Positions 44,430 to 58,467 of a stretch of DNA of 64,000 bases are shown piece by piece (the stretch's first letter is position 1; each line of letters opens with the position of its first letter). Source of the stretch: Poa pratensis. Its lineage: Eukaryota; Streptophyta; Magnoliopsida; Poales; Poaceae. Both the position numbers and the translations under genes were made by a program. Location of the stretch: contig CAMZMU010000062.1 of NCBI GenBank assembly GCA_947311845.1, forward strand, positions 44,970,030 to 45,034,029. The letters run 5' to 3'. The notes beneath the pieces are model-generated. The model searched no databases and was not told the origin of the DNA. It worked only from the letters and a program-made list of their open reading frames with translations.

Positions 44430-46940
44430 CACTTCAGTCCCTTGAACAATTCAAGGTGATATTTGTGGTCCCAACCAACCATTGTTTGGACTAAAAATCG
44501 AATTAAATCAATTCGAATGGACAAATATTGTTGCAAATTCTCTTCACATGCCTCCACTATTTAGTGCATGGCTCCGAGGATCGAAGTTCAGCACAATGTC
44601 CTATGTGTCCATACACAATTGTTTTTGGCTCCGTCTCTGATCAAAAGGATTTTTCTCATTGCACGACCCATGTTAATGAATTGCAATTTACCAACTTCAC
44701 GTTGGAGTCACGCAGTTTTACACGCTGCTACTGACTAACTGCATATAGCAGTACTTCCCCTCTGCAATTGATACGTGAAATCCTCCGAGCATTTCCCATC
44801 TGCGTAAGTTCGGAAGCGCTTCACGCGTACCGATCTCACCACCGCAGCGTACATCATGGGCCCACATATGAGGGATCTATGTGGGGTACAGATATCTGTC
44901 GATAACCCAGTACCTTGAACCCCTCATAAGGGATGTATTCATAGCCCAGTACACTGATTGCTTATATTTAAGGAGGATTATTTCCAGGCATTAGGGGGAG
45001 ATTTCAAGTACCACATCGAATGCCAGGAAATCAATTGGGACTTCTCGTTCCTCCTCATACCTGGACTCTACGTTCGGATTCACAAATTTGCATCACATGC
45101 AAATAACCTGCCAATTCATTTACTGATCTCAAAGGTGTTACAAATCCTAATCCGGAGAAATGCGCCCGAAAGAGTGGAGGTACCAATAAAAACCACTCAA
45201 CTCCCTATTTTATAAAAAGAGGGGGAGTAGTACGGCCTCTGACCAGGATCCAGCTTTTCGCAAAGCAACAAAGGAAATCGAGGATAAATCCTCTAAATCA
45301 GTAAATGCAAGTCAACCTTGCGTTGATGAACACCTAATGGGTAGTATACACCCAGTGGAAGGGAAACCTCCACAACCCAGCTCCAGCTTGCACACACTGG
45401 CTGGGACATCGGAACACCCAGACTCACGCGTATTGGGAAATCACGAAGAGTCATCAAGGGTGCATGATATTTGCTCCAACTATATCGATTCTGGAGATCA
45501 TATAACCAAAGCCTACAACTGTCGACAAACATCTCTTGTATGATTGCAAACAACCTTCACAATGATTCAGATCCAAAGACCATGGCCATGGCAGAGTGTG
45601 AACACACTTGCTAGGACTGAACTCATCAAAGGATGCAATCCAAGCAGATATAGCCTCGCTCTTCCAAATGAATTCCCTATGGGATTATTCAATGTGTTTT
45701 CTTCCGAAACGGAATAAGAAATACAAGGTGGTGAGAAAGCAAGGCTTGTAGCATAAGGTCGGGTTTCCGCAGAGATCCGAGACCTACTCTCCAGACATGA
45801 GTGAAATCTCTTTCCGATACATATATCATTGGCAGTACAAAATCATCTATCTGTGCAGTTGATAGTGTAGTGACAACATATCCATGGGATCACTAGATTC
45901 GACATGTATGGTTCCGATGGAATCTCTGTCCGAATCGAAACGCAAATGCAACATGTATTGTGTAAAAATCAATAAGTCACTCCAAGTCTTGTTGTTGTCG
46001 GTATATTTTGGTACAACCGACGTAGTGAGTTCCTTATACCAAGGATTACTCCTACATGATGATTACCCATGCGTGTATGTCATAGATAAGGATAACTCCT
46101 AAATGACAAAACACGTGATCATCTAACAGACGGATTTGAGATGAAGAATTGGATAAACCCAAATAGTGCTTGGGACTACAACTCGAGCACCTTCACTCAA
46201 GTATTATGGTACACTAAGATGCCTATATCCAGAAAATTGGAGAAACTTGATATAGACAAGTCATGTCCATCTCCTATGGATTGTTCGATCTCTAGACGTA
46301 GAGAAAGATCCATGGAAGATGGAGAAGAGATGTTGGCACATAATGTTCCATATCTCAATGCCATTGGACCTACCAACATAATTGGTTAGGGGATCAAGAA
46401 TATCTTTCGATATCTCCAAGGCACCAAATATCTTGACATATTGTATCAATTTCGGAGAAATCTGAACTCCAATTTAGACACTGGTATTGGCTACTTACAT
46501 GATCCTACAATGTGTACATACATGGTAATCTGTCACTCCATTGATGTCTTCAAATAGACTCTGTGACTATACTACCACGATCATTCTAAGATGCAATGCT
46601 TCATGTTAACACATGTGGCTTCACGGAATGACAAACCGCATACATTAGTCATGTGGTGTTGGTTCTCTCGAATCACCTATCATTATCTACACAGATAATG
46701 TTGCTTATGTTGCATAGATGCAAAACAGGTTACATAAAGAGCAATATCGTTAAGCATATTACGCTAAATTGTTTTATCCCCATAAACTCATGACGAGTCG
46801 GGAATAAACATCTTGCAATTAAAATCATGCGATATCCTCGCTGATCTATTCACCAAGTCTCTACCAACTATAACATTCCAGAAATGATTCATAGGATTGG
46901 TATGCGACGGCTTCGGGATTTGCAAGAGTCAGGGGAGTAT
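44430..46940 (+). pseudogene. Copia pol remnant
   Basis: Heavily broken. Recognisable pieces are an RT end region near 46330-46450 (VPYLNAIGPTNIIG, then GIKNIFRYLQGTKYLDILY) and RNase H fragments near 46600-46900, ending ADLFTKSLPTITFQK-like sequence. Integrase and the first half of RT are only faint or deleted. Confidence 0.72.
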
Positions 46941-46979
46941 CTTCCTGAACTATTCCTGTTCAAAGCATCATATTACACT

Positions 46980-47570
46980 CTTTTTCCCTTTATGAGTTTA
47001 CTTTTCAGGTTCTCATCAAGGTTTTTAATGAGGTAGTATCAACATGAGATCATATGTCATACTTTCTGTTTTCCCCACTGGGGTTTTTAGGAAAGTACAC
47101 GACATATTTATTGTCCTCTAAACTCTATGGATTTCATTCATATTGAGTTAACAGAGACAATAATCATTATATGTTGTATCATTTTCTCCTTACTTTTCCC
47201 ACTGGGTTTTAAAGGAGTTTTAACAACATATCAAATACAATTCTCCTCACATTTTTCCCAAAGGGTTTTTGGGGGAGAACTTCAAACATCATATGTCATA
47301 CTTCTTGTTTTCCCCACCGGGGTTTTTAAAGGAAGTATACAAGGCATATTTATTGTTCTCTAAACTCACTTATGGGGTTTTCCTTTCTAAGGTTTCCTCG
47401 TATGAGTTACCAAAGAGACAATAAACATTATATGTTGCATCGTTTTCTCCTTATTTCCCATCGAGGTTAAAGGAGTTTTAGCAACATATCCTACACTATT
47501 CTTCTCATTTTTCCCACAGGGTTTTTGGAGAAGACTTAATCAAGATGATGAACTTTCATGCAACCAAGCG
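46980..47570 (+). repeat. Hairpin-like tandem repeats before the Copia 3' LTR
   Basis: Six or more copies of TTTTCCC(C)ACTGGG(G)TTTTT-type motifs, several flanked by complementary arms such as ACTTTCTG...AGGAAAGT. A larger unit of about 260 bp (starting AGAGACAATAA near 47154 and 47413) repeats twice. Confidence 0.8.
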
Positions 47571-47584
47571 GTGATTAGGGGGAG

Positions 47585-47790
47585 TGTTAGAAATATATAA
47601 CCCAAGCGGTTAATAGGGAATAATCCCCGCTCCCGAGCGGTTCCAAGTTTGTAGAAACCGACACCATCGAACCATCGCGTCCCTTCGGATGTCGGTTCCC
47701 CCTTGTATAAATAGCATGATGATCATCAATAAAGAACACAGTTGAATCATTTGTTGTCTTTCTCGTTTGCTCTCGATTCTACTTTCAACA
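47585..47790 (+). repeat. Copia 3' LTR
   Basis: Second LTR copy. It differs from the first at about three bases (GTAAAAACCAAC versus GTAGAAACCGAC; ACACGG versus ACACAG). Confidence 0.95.
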
Positions 47791-47795
47791 GAAGA

Positions 47796-48531
47796 GAGAC
47801 AATCTCCCAAATCCCAATGCTCAAGAAGGAATTTTCCTTTTCTTTTCCATTGTAACAGATGTCGACTCTTAATTTTGTAGTTAAATATTCAACCATTCAA
47901 GTATCATGATACATTAGCGTGAAGCAAGTATTTATTACTAGCTGACGCAATTATAATTTAAGCAACTGGATAAATAATTTGACGCTCATGTCTACACGAA
48001 TGTAGTTATTCAGTTAAGCATGCATGTGTGCAGTGGCAGTGAGACCAAATTGTATCAGCATGCCTTGCCATCCATATGTCGTGCCAATGTTCCGTAAAAA
48101 ATCAAGTATTTTCTTCTTTCTTAACTAACAAAACCAATTCGAGTTTTCCTAAGCATCAAGATAAAAATTCTGAAACAAATGTCACACAAATGGTGAGGTG
48201 AAAACTACTCACGCTAATTTTGAGGTGAGGTGTTACACTAATACTGAGGTGAGAAGGTGGACAACATAACTATGTATGTATTTAAATCTCTTCTTATTAT
48301 ATATATGTAAGGTTCTTTCGTCAAGTATCAGCTATCCCAAATGAATATATTCACCTCATCAAAGTTGTAGCTATATTGAGATGTTGGAGCAAACCAAGTT
48401 CACTTACATGAAGTGAAGTTTTTCATATGGGATGCTTCCCAAGCTATATGTATGTGTCGGTTTTGAACTATTTTACAAAGACTGTGCAATACATGTCATC
48501 AGCAGTTAACAGTAAGTAGGATTCGTCATTC
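47796..48531. other. Intergenic, nothing recognised
   Basis: AT-rich DNA. I see no gene or bounded element. Confidence 0.5.
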
Positions 48532-48744
48532 TTACAGAGAAGCTAGAAGGCGATCCACCCGGCAGAAGGCGGCGTCATCTTTGGTGTGTGTTCTGTAATA
48601 TTGTCTCACAGTGGTCTTGTAGCGAGGCATGTAAATTTTGATCTTTATTTCAGCGAGAGGCATATCAAAGAAACGAGACAAAGCAATTGTTGCATATGTA
48701 TCATTGTACCAACCTCTCATTGTAAGAATTAAACACGAGGTGGC

Positions 48745-50215
48745 CGGTGGCGGAGCTTCAACAAAATCTTTGCAGGGGCGAAGCTGCAAAATAACATGTA
48801 AATTTGTTTGGAACAACAACAATGAAAAGCTTGAATTTGTAGTGATTCCAGAGACTCATATATTTAGATAGATTTTGTCCACAAAATACATTTCTTATAC
48901 CAGCTACTCTAAAACCAAAAGAATCATACTACTCAACTCAACCATGGATCTTCATTTGTTATCACAGAACCAGATCAGCTCTTCGTCTCTTTACGCCCGC
49001 GAAATGTTCAAGAACATCATCATAGCTGTACTTCTCTGTGATTTCCCTCTCTATGTTTACAAGCAAGCTGTTGGCAAGGAAATCATCCTCCATCTTATTG
49101 CGCAGCCTTGTTTTTATAATCTTCAAAGTAGAAAATGCGCGTTCCGCACTTGCCGTAGAAACTGGAAGAGTCACGAAGCAAAATAAACAGTATGCACGGT
49201 GGCTGCTCTCTGAATACTCCAACCATGCTGAGAAAAGACTAAACCAGTTGTCCTTAAAGCACGTTTTTTGACTTCCTGTACCATAAACTTTGAAATTCTT
49301 GAGATGTGGCTGCATAGGGCCTAGTTTCAAATATGCCCGTCGCACATCATCACTTTGATTAAGTGGATATTGCCAAATTTGTGGACGTAGGGCTGGATCG
49401 CGCTCCAAAGATTCAATACCAGAGAACAAAACTTCATTTGTTTGAGTTTGATGCACCTGCTCTTCATGATTTTGCTGTCCAAATTCAAGCAACAAGAGAG
49501 GGGGCTGAACATGGACAGTGGGTTCAGGGGCTGCCGGTTCACTAGCTTCACATTCAGCTCTCTTCTTTCTGAAAAATGAATCGATGGGTTGGTCCTTTTT
49601 CTTGCCCTTTACCATTGTTACTTCCTACCTACACGGTAGAAAAACAATTTGTAAGTTTCAATTTGGTGAAAAATCTATGACCTAGCAAGAATTCCCCATT
49701 TCTAAGATGCAAAATTCGGAGCTAAAACGTAAGAGCTGAATTGAATCGGGATTGTGGCAGGAAAGGCAAAATTTACCAGGAGTGAGACACGGAGAGAACT
49801 TGTCGGACGGCCGGAGATCGGATGGACGGAGGACGGGCTGCCTGCGATCTACTTCCTGCTGCTGCTGACGTCAAGAGGACTAGAGGAGGGGCGCTACTTC
49901 CTGGATTGAATAGTGCAGTCTCCGGCTGACCGCCGCCGTCGCCCCGCGCCGCCGCCGGCCGGTCACGCCCATGGCCTCATTCCCATTCTCAGTCGCCGCC
50001 AAGTTCGTGAGACAGAAACAAGAGAGAGTAGAGGCAGAGAAACGAGCGGTGCTCTTGTTCCGCACAACAGAGTAACACGATGCTCCCAGCTAGAAAGAAA
50101 ATCGAATGGGCCTTATGTGGGCTGAATCGATGGAGCATACTACAGGGTAGTAAAAAAAAATTGCGTTTCGCTAGGGGGCGACCGCCCTTTTCGCCCCCAT
50201 GAAGCTCCGCCGTTG
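48745..50215 (-). mobile_element. hAT transposon, 1471 bp, with deleted transposase
   Basis: Exact 8-bp duplication GAGGTGGC at 48737-48744 and 50216-50223. The terminal inverted repeats are CGGTGGCGGAGCTTCA on the left and CAACGGCGGAGCTTCA on the right (two mismatches), close to the CAGTGGCGGAGC ends of known grass hAT elements. It contains one intact transposase-derived ORF (48962-49615). GC-rich sub-terminal sequence lies on the right side. Confidence 0.93.
48962..49615 (-). CDS. Internally deleted hAT transposase: TTF zinc finger joined to hAT dimerisation domain
   Basis: A 217-residue open frame starting MVKGKKKDQPIDSFFRKKR, a normal start for TTF-type (ZMYM1-like) hAT transposases. Residues about 110-150 form the TTF zinc-finger region (KTCFKDNWFSLFSAWLEY, HRAYCLFCF). 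Directly after it comes the C-terminal dimerisation domain (LPVSTASAERAFSTLKIIKT, RLRNKMEDDFLANSLLVNI). A full protein has several hundred residues between these, including the DUF4371 region and the catalytic RNase H-like core, all missing here. The junction keeps frame. It cannot cut DNA but might bind element ends and dimerise, as P-element KP repressors do. That role is inference; it could also be a chance open remnant. Confidence 0.8.
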   Translation of the reverse strand: MVKGKKKDQPIDSFFRKKRAECEASEPAAPEPTVHVQPPLLLLEFGQQNHEEQVHQTQTNEVLFSGIESLERDPALRPQIWQYPLNQSDDVRRAYLKLGPMQPHLKNFKVYGTGSQKTCFKDNWFSLFSAWLEYSESSHRAYCLFCFVTLPVSTASAERAFSTLKIIKTRLRNKMEDDFLANSLLVNIEREITEKYSYDDVLEHFAGVKRRRADLVL

Positions 50216-50423
50216 GAGGTGGCCTTAATTGCTGACACCAACTGAGAGGTGGCAGGGGCAGGCTGAATACATATGTATGGCTCATATGAAATTGTTTGAG
50301 CAATACATGCAACTGATCGAGCATGTCTAATCCCATGTTTTTCATCTCCTGTCAAACAAAGTGGTAGACCCATGGACATCGAAGTTGGTTCAAGGTTATG
50401 TGCGTAACAATTCACAAACTGAC

Positions 50424-51100
50424 CAAAACGAAGTAGTCATCGATGACAGTAATCATTTGGGACCACCAATAGCCGTTGCCAATTCATCTGATCCATACCT
50501 CGAATCCATCATGAAGGGCTGAGAAATAGTCACCGCCAAAGTTTGACTTATGTCCAGACAGAAAATGTGTGTGGATAGTTTGAGTGCAACTCATAGATGT
50601 GACCACAAATAACAATTGTTACCATCAACATGCAGATCAAGGATAAAGTTACATACAGACCACCCAGCACCATCAAGCAATTTTGCAAATAATATACTAC
50701 ATTATTATTGCAACCTCAAATATGACATCACATATAATACTTTAGTTCAAACTATCAAGGCGGACATAGCGACCAAAACTATTCTCCAGCAAGTACCTAT
50801 CACTATAATACAAGCCCTTACGAGCTCTCGGATAAAAGAGAAATATGTCAAGAATTTTCTCTCACACGCAGAGGAGAGAAGAAAACATCTGGAGAAGTAC
50901 TGACCCACGGAAAGAACAAAGTACCCCCAGGAAGTTTCAATTTGAACAGAAGCAAATCGTGGAGTTGCAATACGCCGGAGCAGATCTCTTCGTGAAATGA
51001 AAAAATGATTCTCTTCCGAGCCAAATGTCGATAACCAAGAGCGATTTTCCTTTTGTTTTACTCACGAGCACATAGTTTGAAGCATGTGCCAGAAAAAAAA
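50424..51100. other. Region between split ORF and arogenate dehydratase
   Basis: May hold upstream exons of the split ORF and the 3' UTR of the dehydratase gene. No clear coding frame or repeat was found. Confidence 0.4.
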
Positions 51101-53751
51101 TCAGGTTTCACCAACATCAGTAGGATAGCTCCCAAGAATTCTTAGAAAGGTAGCAAACTCCTGCTGCAAAATACAAAAACAAAAAACAATTTGAGTCACC
51201 GCTCGATTATCACCTGACCATATTAAAAAAGACAACCACACCTCTAAGCAATTCACAGCATTTTGAGCATTTGGATCAGCCATTGACGCCTCAAAATCTA
51301 CATAGAAAAGGTAGTCGAAGTGCCTGGCGCAACAGTTTGAGAAATGTTATTGTATATACAGTTTATGTGTGACTAAAAAGTGTGCACTGTTAATTGGAAC
51401 TCAGATGAATGAATCTGTACTTACTTGAGCGGCGTGGGACCATTATTATCAGCTACACGTAGAGGCCTTTCCTTGTGTGGGCGACTTTCCATCTGCACAT
51501 CATACAAAAAGGATGGATGCAGGACTGATCAGCTCTGCTTCTAAGTTCTAACAACGCATGTGAGTGTTAAAGAAATACAAAGTAAGCACGACTTTGTTGA
51601 AGATACCTTGGTGAGATTAATTTTTCTCATAGCAAACACCGCAAGCGCCTTGAAGAGTTGTCCAGGTCCTTCTTCTAGTGAGAAGACTATACTAGTCTGG
51701 AGATCATGTGATGGAATAGGTATTTTTATTAACATTTACTAGGAAAGGATGGGGCGACGAATTGCAGGAAGATTCCATGCACACTGTACCTTGAATGGCT
51801 TATCCGTGCGAGCAATATTGGGTTGTCTAGCCAGCATCATGAAACGGGTTACGTTGTCCGTGTCATCCTACATATATAGTTGAGTTACTGTTCCAGTAAA
51901 AGGAGATAAGATGTTGCGAAACGACAAACAGCGCCCGAGATACATGGAGCCTGTATTTTTCAAATTTGAAATCGATATTTTGAAGTTTCAAGAAATTATA
52001 AAAAAATGCTGCATATAGACAATGATGTATTCTACAAATAAGCAAAATGTCAACTCAAAATAAAGTTATATTCTAGGCTACATAAAAATGAAAAAATCTG
52101 AAAGATTTTAGAGACTTGATATTTTGCACTGTTCACTATTTCAAATGTCAGATTTTGTCATTTTTGTGCAGCCAAAAATACAAAATGTTTCGAGTTGAGA
52201 TTTTACACTTGGGCGAATACAACATTGTATACATCTAGGAATTTTGCTCTGATTTTTTAGTAACTTTAAAATGCTGTTTTTGAATTTTTCAAATTAAGGG
52301 CTTCATGGAGCCTGAGCTCCATTTGTCCATTCTCATAAGGGTGTTCTCTTATAATTTCAGAAAAAAATGTTCTACCTGGATATTGTCTGCAAGAATATCG
52401 AGTCCATAGAGCTGAGCAGCTAACGAACTAGCAACTGCGCCAGTGTCTTGGAGTTTTTGTTCTGCAATATACTAAAGGACACATATTACTTTGATTAGCA
52501 ACAAATAGAATCAACTAGATGAACCACTTGGTGTTCTGAACTAATACTAAACAAACAAGTGAACATAATTTTAGTAAACCAAGCAGTGTCATAATCAGAA
52601 TCGGTGTAACAGGTAAGGTCAACAGTATCCTACCTTGGCTGCGCCGGCTGTGTCATCGACAGCTTCTCTATGCTCGATGCCTAACCTCGTCAGCGTTTGC
52701 TCACATTGCGCAAGGGCCTACAAATTAATTTGCCGAAAGAAAAGGCGTATAAACAAGCTAATCAAACAGGGTCAAGAAGGAATCCGTACAACAGCTGGGC
52801 AAATCAGTCTCACTTGAGGATGGCTCATGGCGCTTCGCAGGTTCTCAATCTTGACACCACGGTTAGCCAACAAGCAGTGGCGAACGGCGAGCCGCACCTC
52901 ACCAACAATGTACAGCTTATGGCGAAGCAGAAGGTCGTAGTTTCTGTGTATGCTGCCACCCAAGGAATTCTCTAGCGGCAATACCGCCCGATCAGCTACC
53001 TCACTTTGAACAGCCTGTTGGACATACAGAGGATCGTCATTATCATTTGGGCGAAGGTGTCGCCCAGATCAACCAATATAGCACACACGTGTCCCCAAAA
53101 ATGGTTGCCACCCAGAGCAAGCAGCAAGAAGATGGACGGTACCTGGAAGGCGGTCTCGAAGTACTCGCAGGGAACGGTCTCGCAGCTCGGGTAGGCCTTC
53201 TTGGCCGCCGCCTCACTGTAGGCCCCCGGGCACCCCTGAGATAGATCGAATCGAGTTGCATTGCATCATCAGAACCAGTCCGACCACTGATCATCATCAT
53301 CATCAGTAGAGAAGAATTTTGTTTGAAGAAGCAGACCTGGTATGCGACCTTGAGGCCGTGCCCGGTGAGTTCCCCCATCAGATCCGCGCTCGTCAGCGGC
53401 CCTGCATTCGCACACACTAAATTACATACTGTACATGATTTATACTATACGGCAGCGGACAGATTGTCCCGGGAAGGAAGCGAGAAAGCGAGAGCTTGGC
53501 TTACGAGGCAGCGAGATGGAGGCGTCGCGGGAGTAGGGCGCGGGCACGCCGGTGAAACCGTCGGCGGCGTCATCGTCGTCATCTGGTGCTAGAGGAGTCT
53601 GCTGGGGCGAAGAAGCGGAGAGGGAGACCGCGGGGCGGCGTGCTCGGGGGCGGACGGAGATGCGGGCGGCACGGGGCGGCGGCAGACGGGACCCCGGGGT
53701 GGGGTGGTGGGTTGGTGCGGGGATCCGCAGCTCAGAGGAGGAGGAGGCCAT
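51101..53751 (-). CDS. ADT: Arogenate dehydratase / prephenate dehydratase (plastid, phenylalanine synthesis)
   Basis: Removes water and CO2 from arogenate to give phenylalanine. Eleven exons, all phases matching: 53751-53505, 53401-53337, 53235-53143, 53014-52814, 52717-52634, 52471-52376, 51867-51790, 51696-51607, 51492-51425, 51323-51242 and 51160-51101, giving 387 residues. The first 80 or so residues are rich in S, A, R and P, as in a chloroplast transit peptide. The catalytic domain starts [20 protein letters not shown], includes [20 protein letters not shown], and has the catalytic TRF motif (DNVTRFMML). The C-terminal ACT regulatory domain ([20 protein letters not shown]) and ESRP motif bind phenylalanine for feedback control. 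Intron 6 holds a fold-back MITE. No lesion seen; substrate preference between arogenate and prephenate is not decided by eye. Confidence 0.95.
51930..52325. mobile_element. Fold-back MITE in ADT intron 6
   Basis: Both ends carry CATGGAGCCTG, and about 70 bp of each end are imperfectly complementary (AAATTTGAAA... and AAATTCAAAAA...). Inside, CAACTCAAAATAAAG pairs with CGAGTTGAG and GGCTACATAAAAATGA pairs with TCATTTTTGTGCAGCC. It resembles 32400-32800. It lies wholly between exon 6 and exon 7, so splicing need not be disturbed. Confidence 0.7.
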
Positions 53752-53807
53752 GGTGGTGGTACGGCGGCGGCGGCTTATTAACGAGGGATGAGTTGAGGTG
53801 GGAGACC

Positions 53808-53815
53808 AATTTATA
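53808..53815 (-). promoter_or_regulatory. TATA box of ADT
   Basis: TATAAATT on the minus strand, 57 bp before the ATG at 53751, which supports that start and a very short leader. Confidence 0.7.
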
Positions 53816-54444
53816 GGTAGGCATTCGTATTCCAGCCGCATTGGTCGGTGTTTCACATTCACCTAATTATTTTCCGTCTCTTTTTTTTTGTACATTCTAT
53901 TTTTGCAGTTCTCATAACTCTGTAACACTAATGGCAACAACAAAAAGGCCTGATGATAATTTTGGGCAGTGTCTACCATGATGCTGGCTGAAACAGATTT
54001 CAAATTCAATGGGGAAAGCCAACGTCATACTGATCACTCGAACAAAATGTGTGCTAATTCGTGTGGGCGTGTGCGTACGATGCATACCTGCAGCCACAGC
54101 AACGAACTGAGAACATGATCAAACCATGAAGGCAGCATACCGTGAAGTGAACAAACAAACCACGACGTGAGCTAGTAAAAACAAGCACTGAGATTTGGTT
54201 CAACAGCCAAGCGAGGGCAGACAAATTTCCATTTCGTCCTTGATAGGGAATAACAGGAAAGGAACTACATAACAATTCATAGTCTGAACTACAATACGCC
54301 CATAAGACACCCGGGCATAAAGAAAAACAATGGAATGCCCCCAGCGATTTCGATCCAAACAACATCACATGGCCATCAGGCCGACAGATTTTTATTGATC
54401 TTCATCCTTCCTTCATGACGACTTCAGGTGCCACCGGACACAAA
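53816..54444. other. ADT promoter and APX 3' region
   Basis: Spacer between two minus-strand genes. No other feature seen. Confidence 0.5.
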
Positions 54445-57548
<3,104 letters not shown>

Positions 57549-58467
57549 GGCTCCGATCGGGAATGCTGGGTAGGGGAGAAGAGTGGGGTTGGGGGTCCGG
57601 ATGACTGGCCCTCTGCGTTTATGAAGTCGTAGGGCGGGTGGGCAGTTCGGTAATTTCCGGTGTGAACACGGGAGATGCCGCCGGGGAGCGTGCCACGTGG
57701 TCGGCCGTGATTGCCCGGATCCGTCGATTTCTGTCCGGGCCACGTCGGTCAGGGAGCTCTATGCGGAGGGGAGGTGGACGACGACTCGCAACAGTGGTGG
57801 TAGAGGAGAGGCAGGCATGCATATGGCCGGCAGCCTGATTAATCAGGGGCAAGTGGCCAATGGATATGCTTTTTATGACACTAATCAAGTAATCATGGTG
57901 TACGAGTAGTAGTAGTATAAAGGGATTGTATAATGCTTGGATAAACCGGGTAGATCGAGATCGATGTTCCACTTCCAATTCCAAGATTGTTTTCACTAGA
58001 AAAGCAGTGCGTCTGTACGTAGTCCTAGTTGGCAGAATGTGAACTTGGCTTATGCCCTGCACACGCAGCCACCATCCCTGGTGCGTCGCAACAGGACTGG
58101 ATCCCATCGCCATCGCCAGTTCCCATCATCGCGTGTTAGCCACACACGCTCTCACGCGTGGGATTTCCACGAGGAAGAAGACATTCAACTACCCGCTACT
58201 GCCTCACTTGATCAGCATTTCACAGTGCGCCAGTCTGAGCACCAACACCACACATCGTACCTTCAGCACTCTACAATTACATCCAAGACAAGGATGTGCA
58301 CTAATACAATCTGATGATTAATCGACGCATGTAGAGACGGGTCCAAGCATTTCTTTACAAGGTGGCACGACGCGGTTCCTACCGGGGCAAATGAAACAAT
58401 CACGGACAAAACATGTGGTTCATGTAAGTGGCTCTGGTAACTTATGAGGTCTCGCTCTCGCTACCCG
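57549..58467. other. APX promoter and 3' side of RRG gene
   Basis: Spacer holding the APX promoter (no strong TATA box seen) and the 3' UTR of the next minus-strand gene. Short ORFs here lack family features. Confidence 0.5.

Larger units (their letters stand above)
42199..47790 (+). mobile_element. Small-LTR Copia retrotransposon, internally decayed
   Basis: Identical-length 206-bp LTRs at 42199-42404 and 47585-47790, with GAAGA duplicated outside (42194-42198 and 47791-47795). The LTRs differ at about three positions (near 1.5 percent). A primer-binding site follows the left LTR and a purine tract TTAGGGGGAG precedes the right one. Inside are a GC-rich leader, a gag with a zinc knuckle, a badly broken pol and a 3' block of hairpin-like repeats. 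It cannot move on its own. Confidence 0.95.
48532..50415 (-). pseudogene. Unrecognised ORF split by a hAT insertion
   Basis: On the minus strand coding-like sequence enters the hAT element at 50216 and leaves it at 48736. Counting 50415-50216 plus 48736-48532 gives 405 bases, exactly 135 codons. Removing the element and one 8-bp target copy leaves one open frame ending in a stop at 48532. Left-side text includes GLPLCLTGDEKHGIRHARS and right-side text includes MRGWYNDTYATIALSRFF. I do not recognise the family. Upstream exons may exist in 50416-50900, but no clean frame is visible, so it may already have been decaying. Confidence 0.5.
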
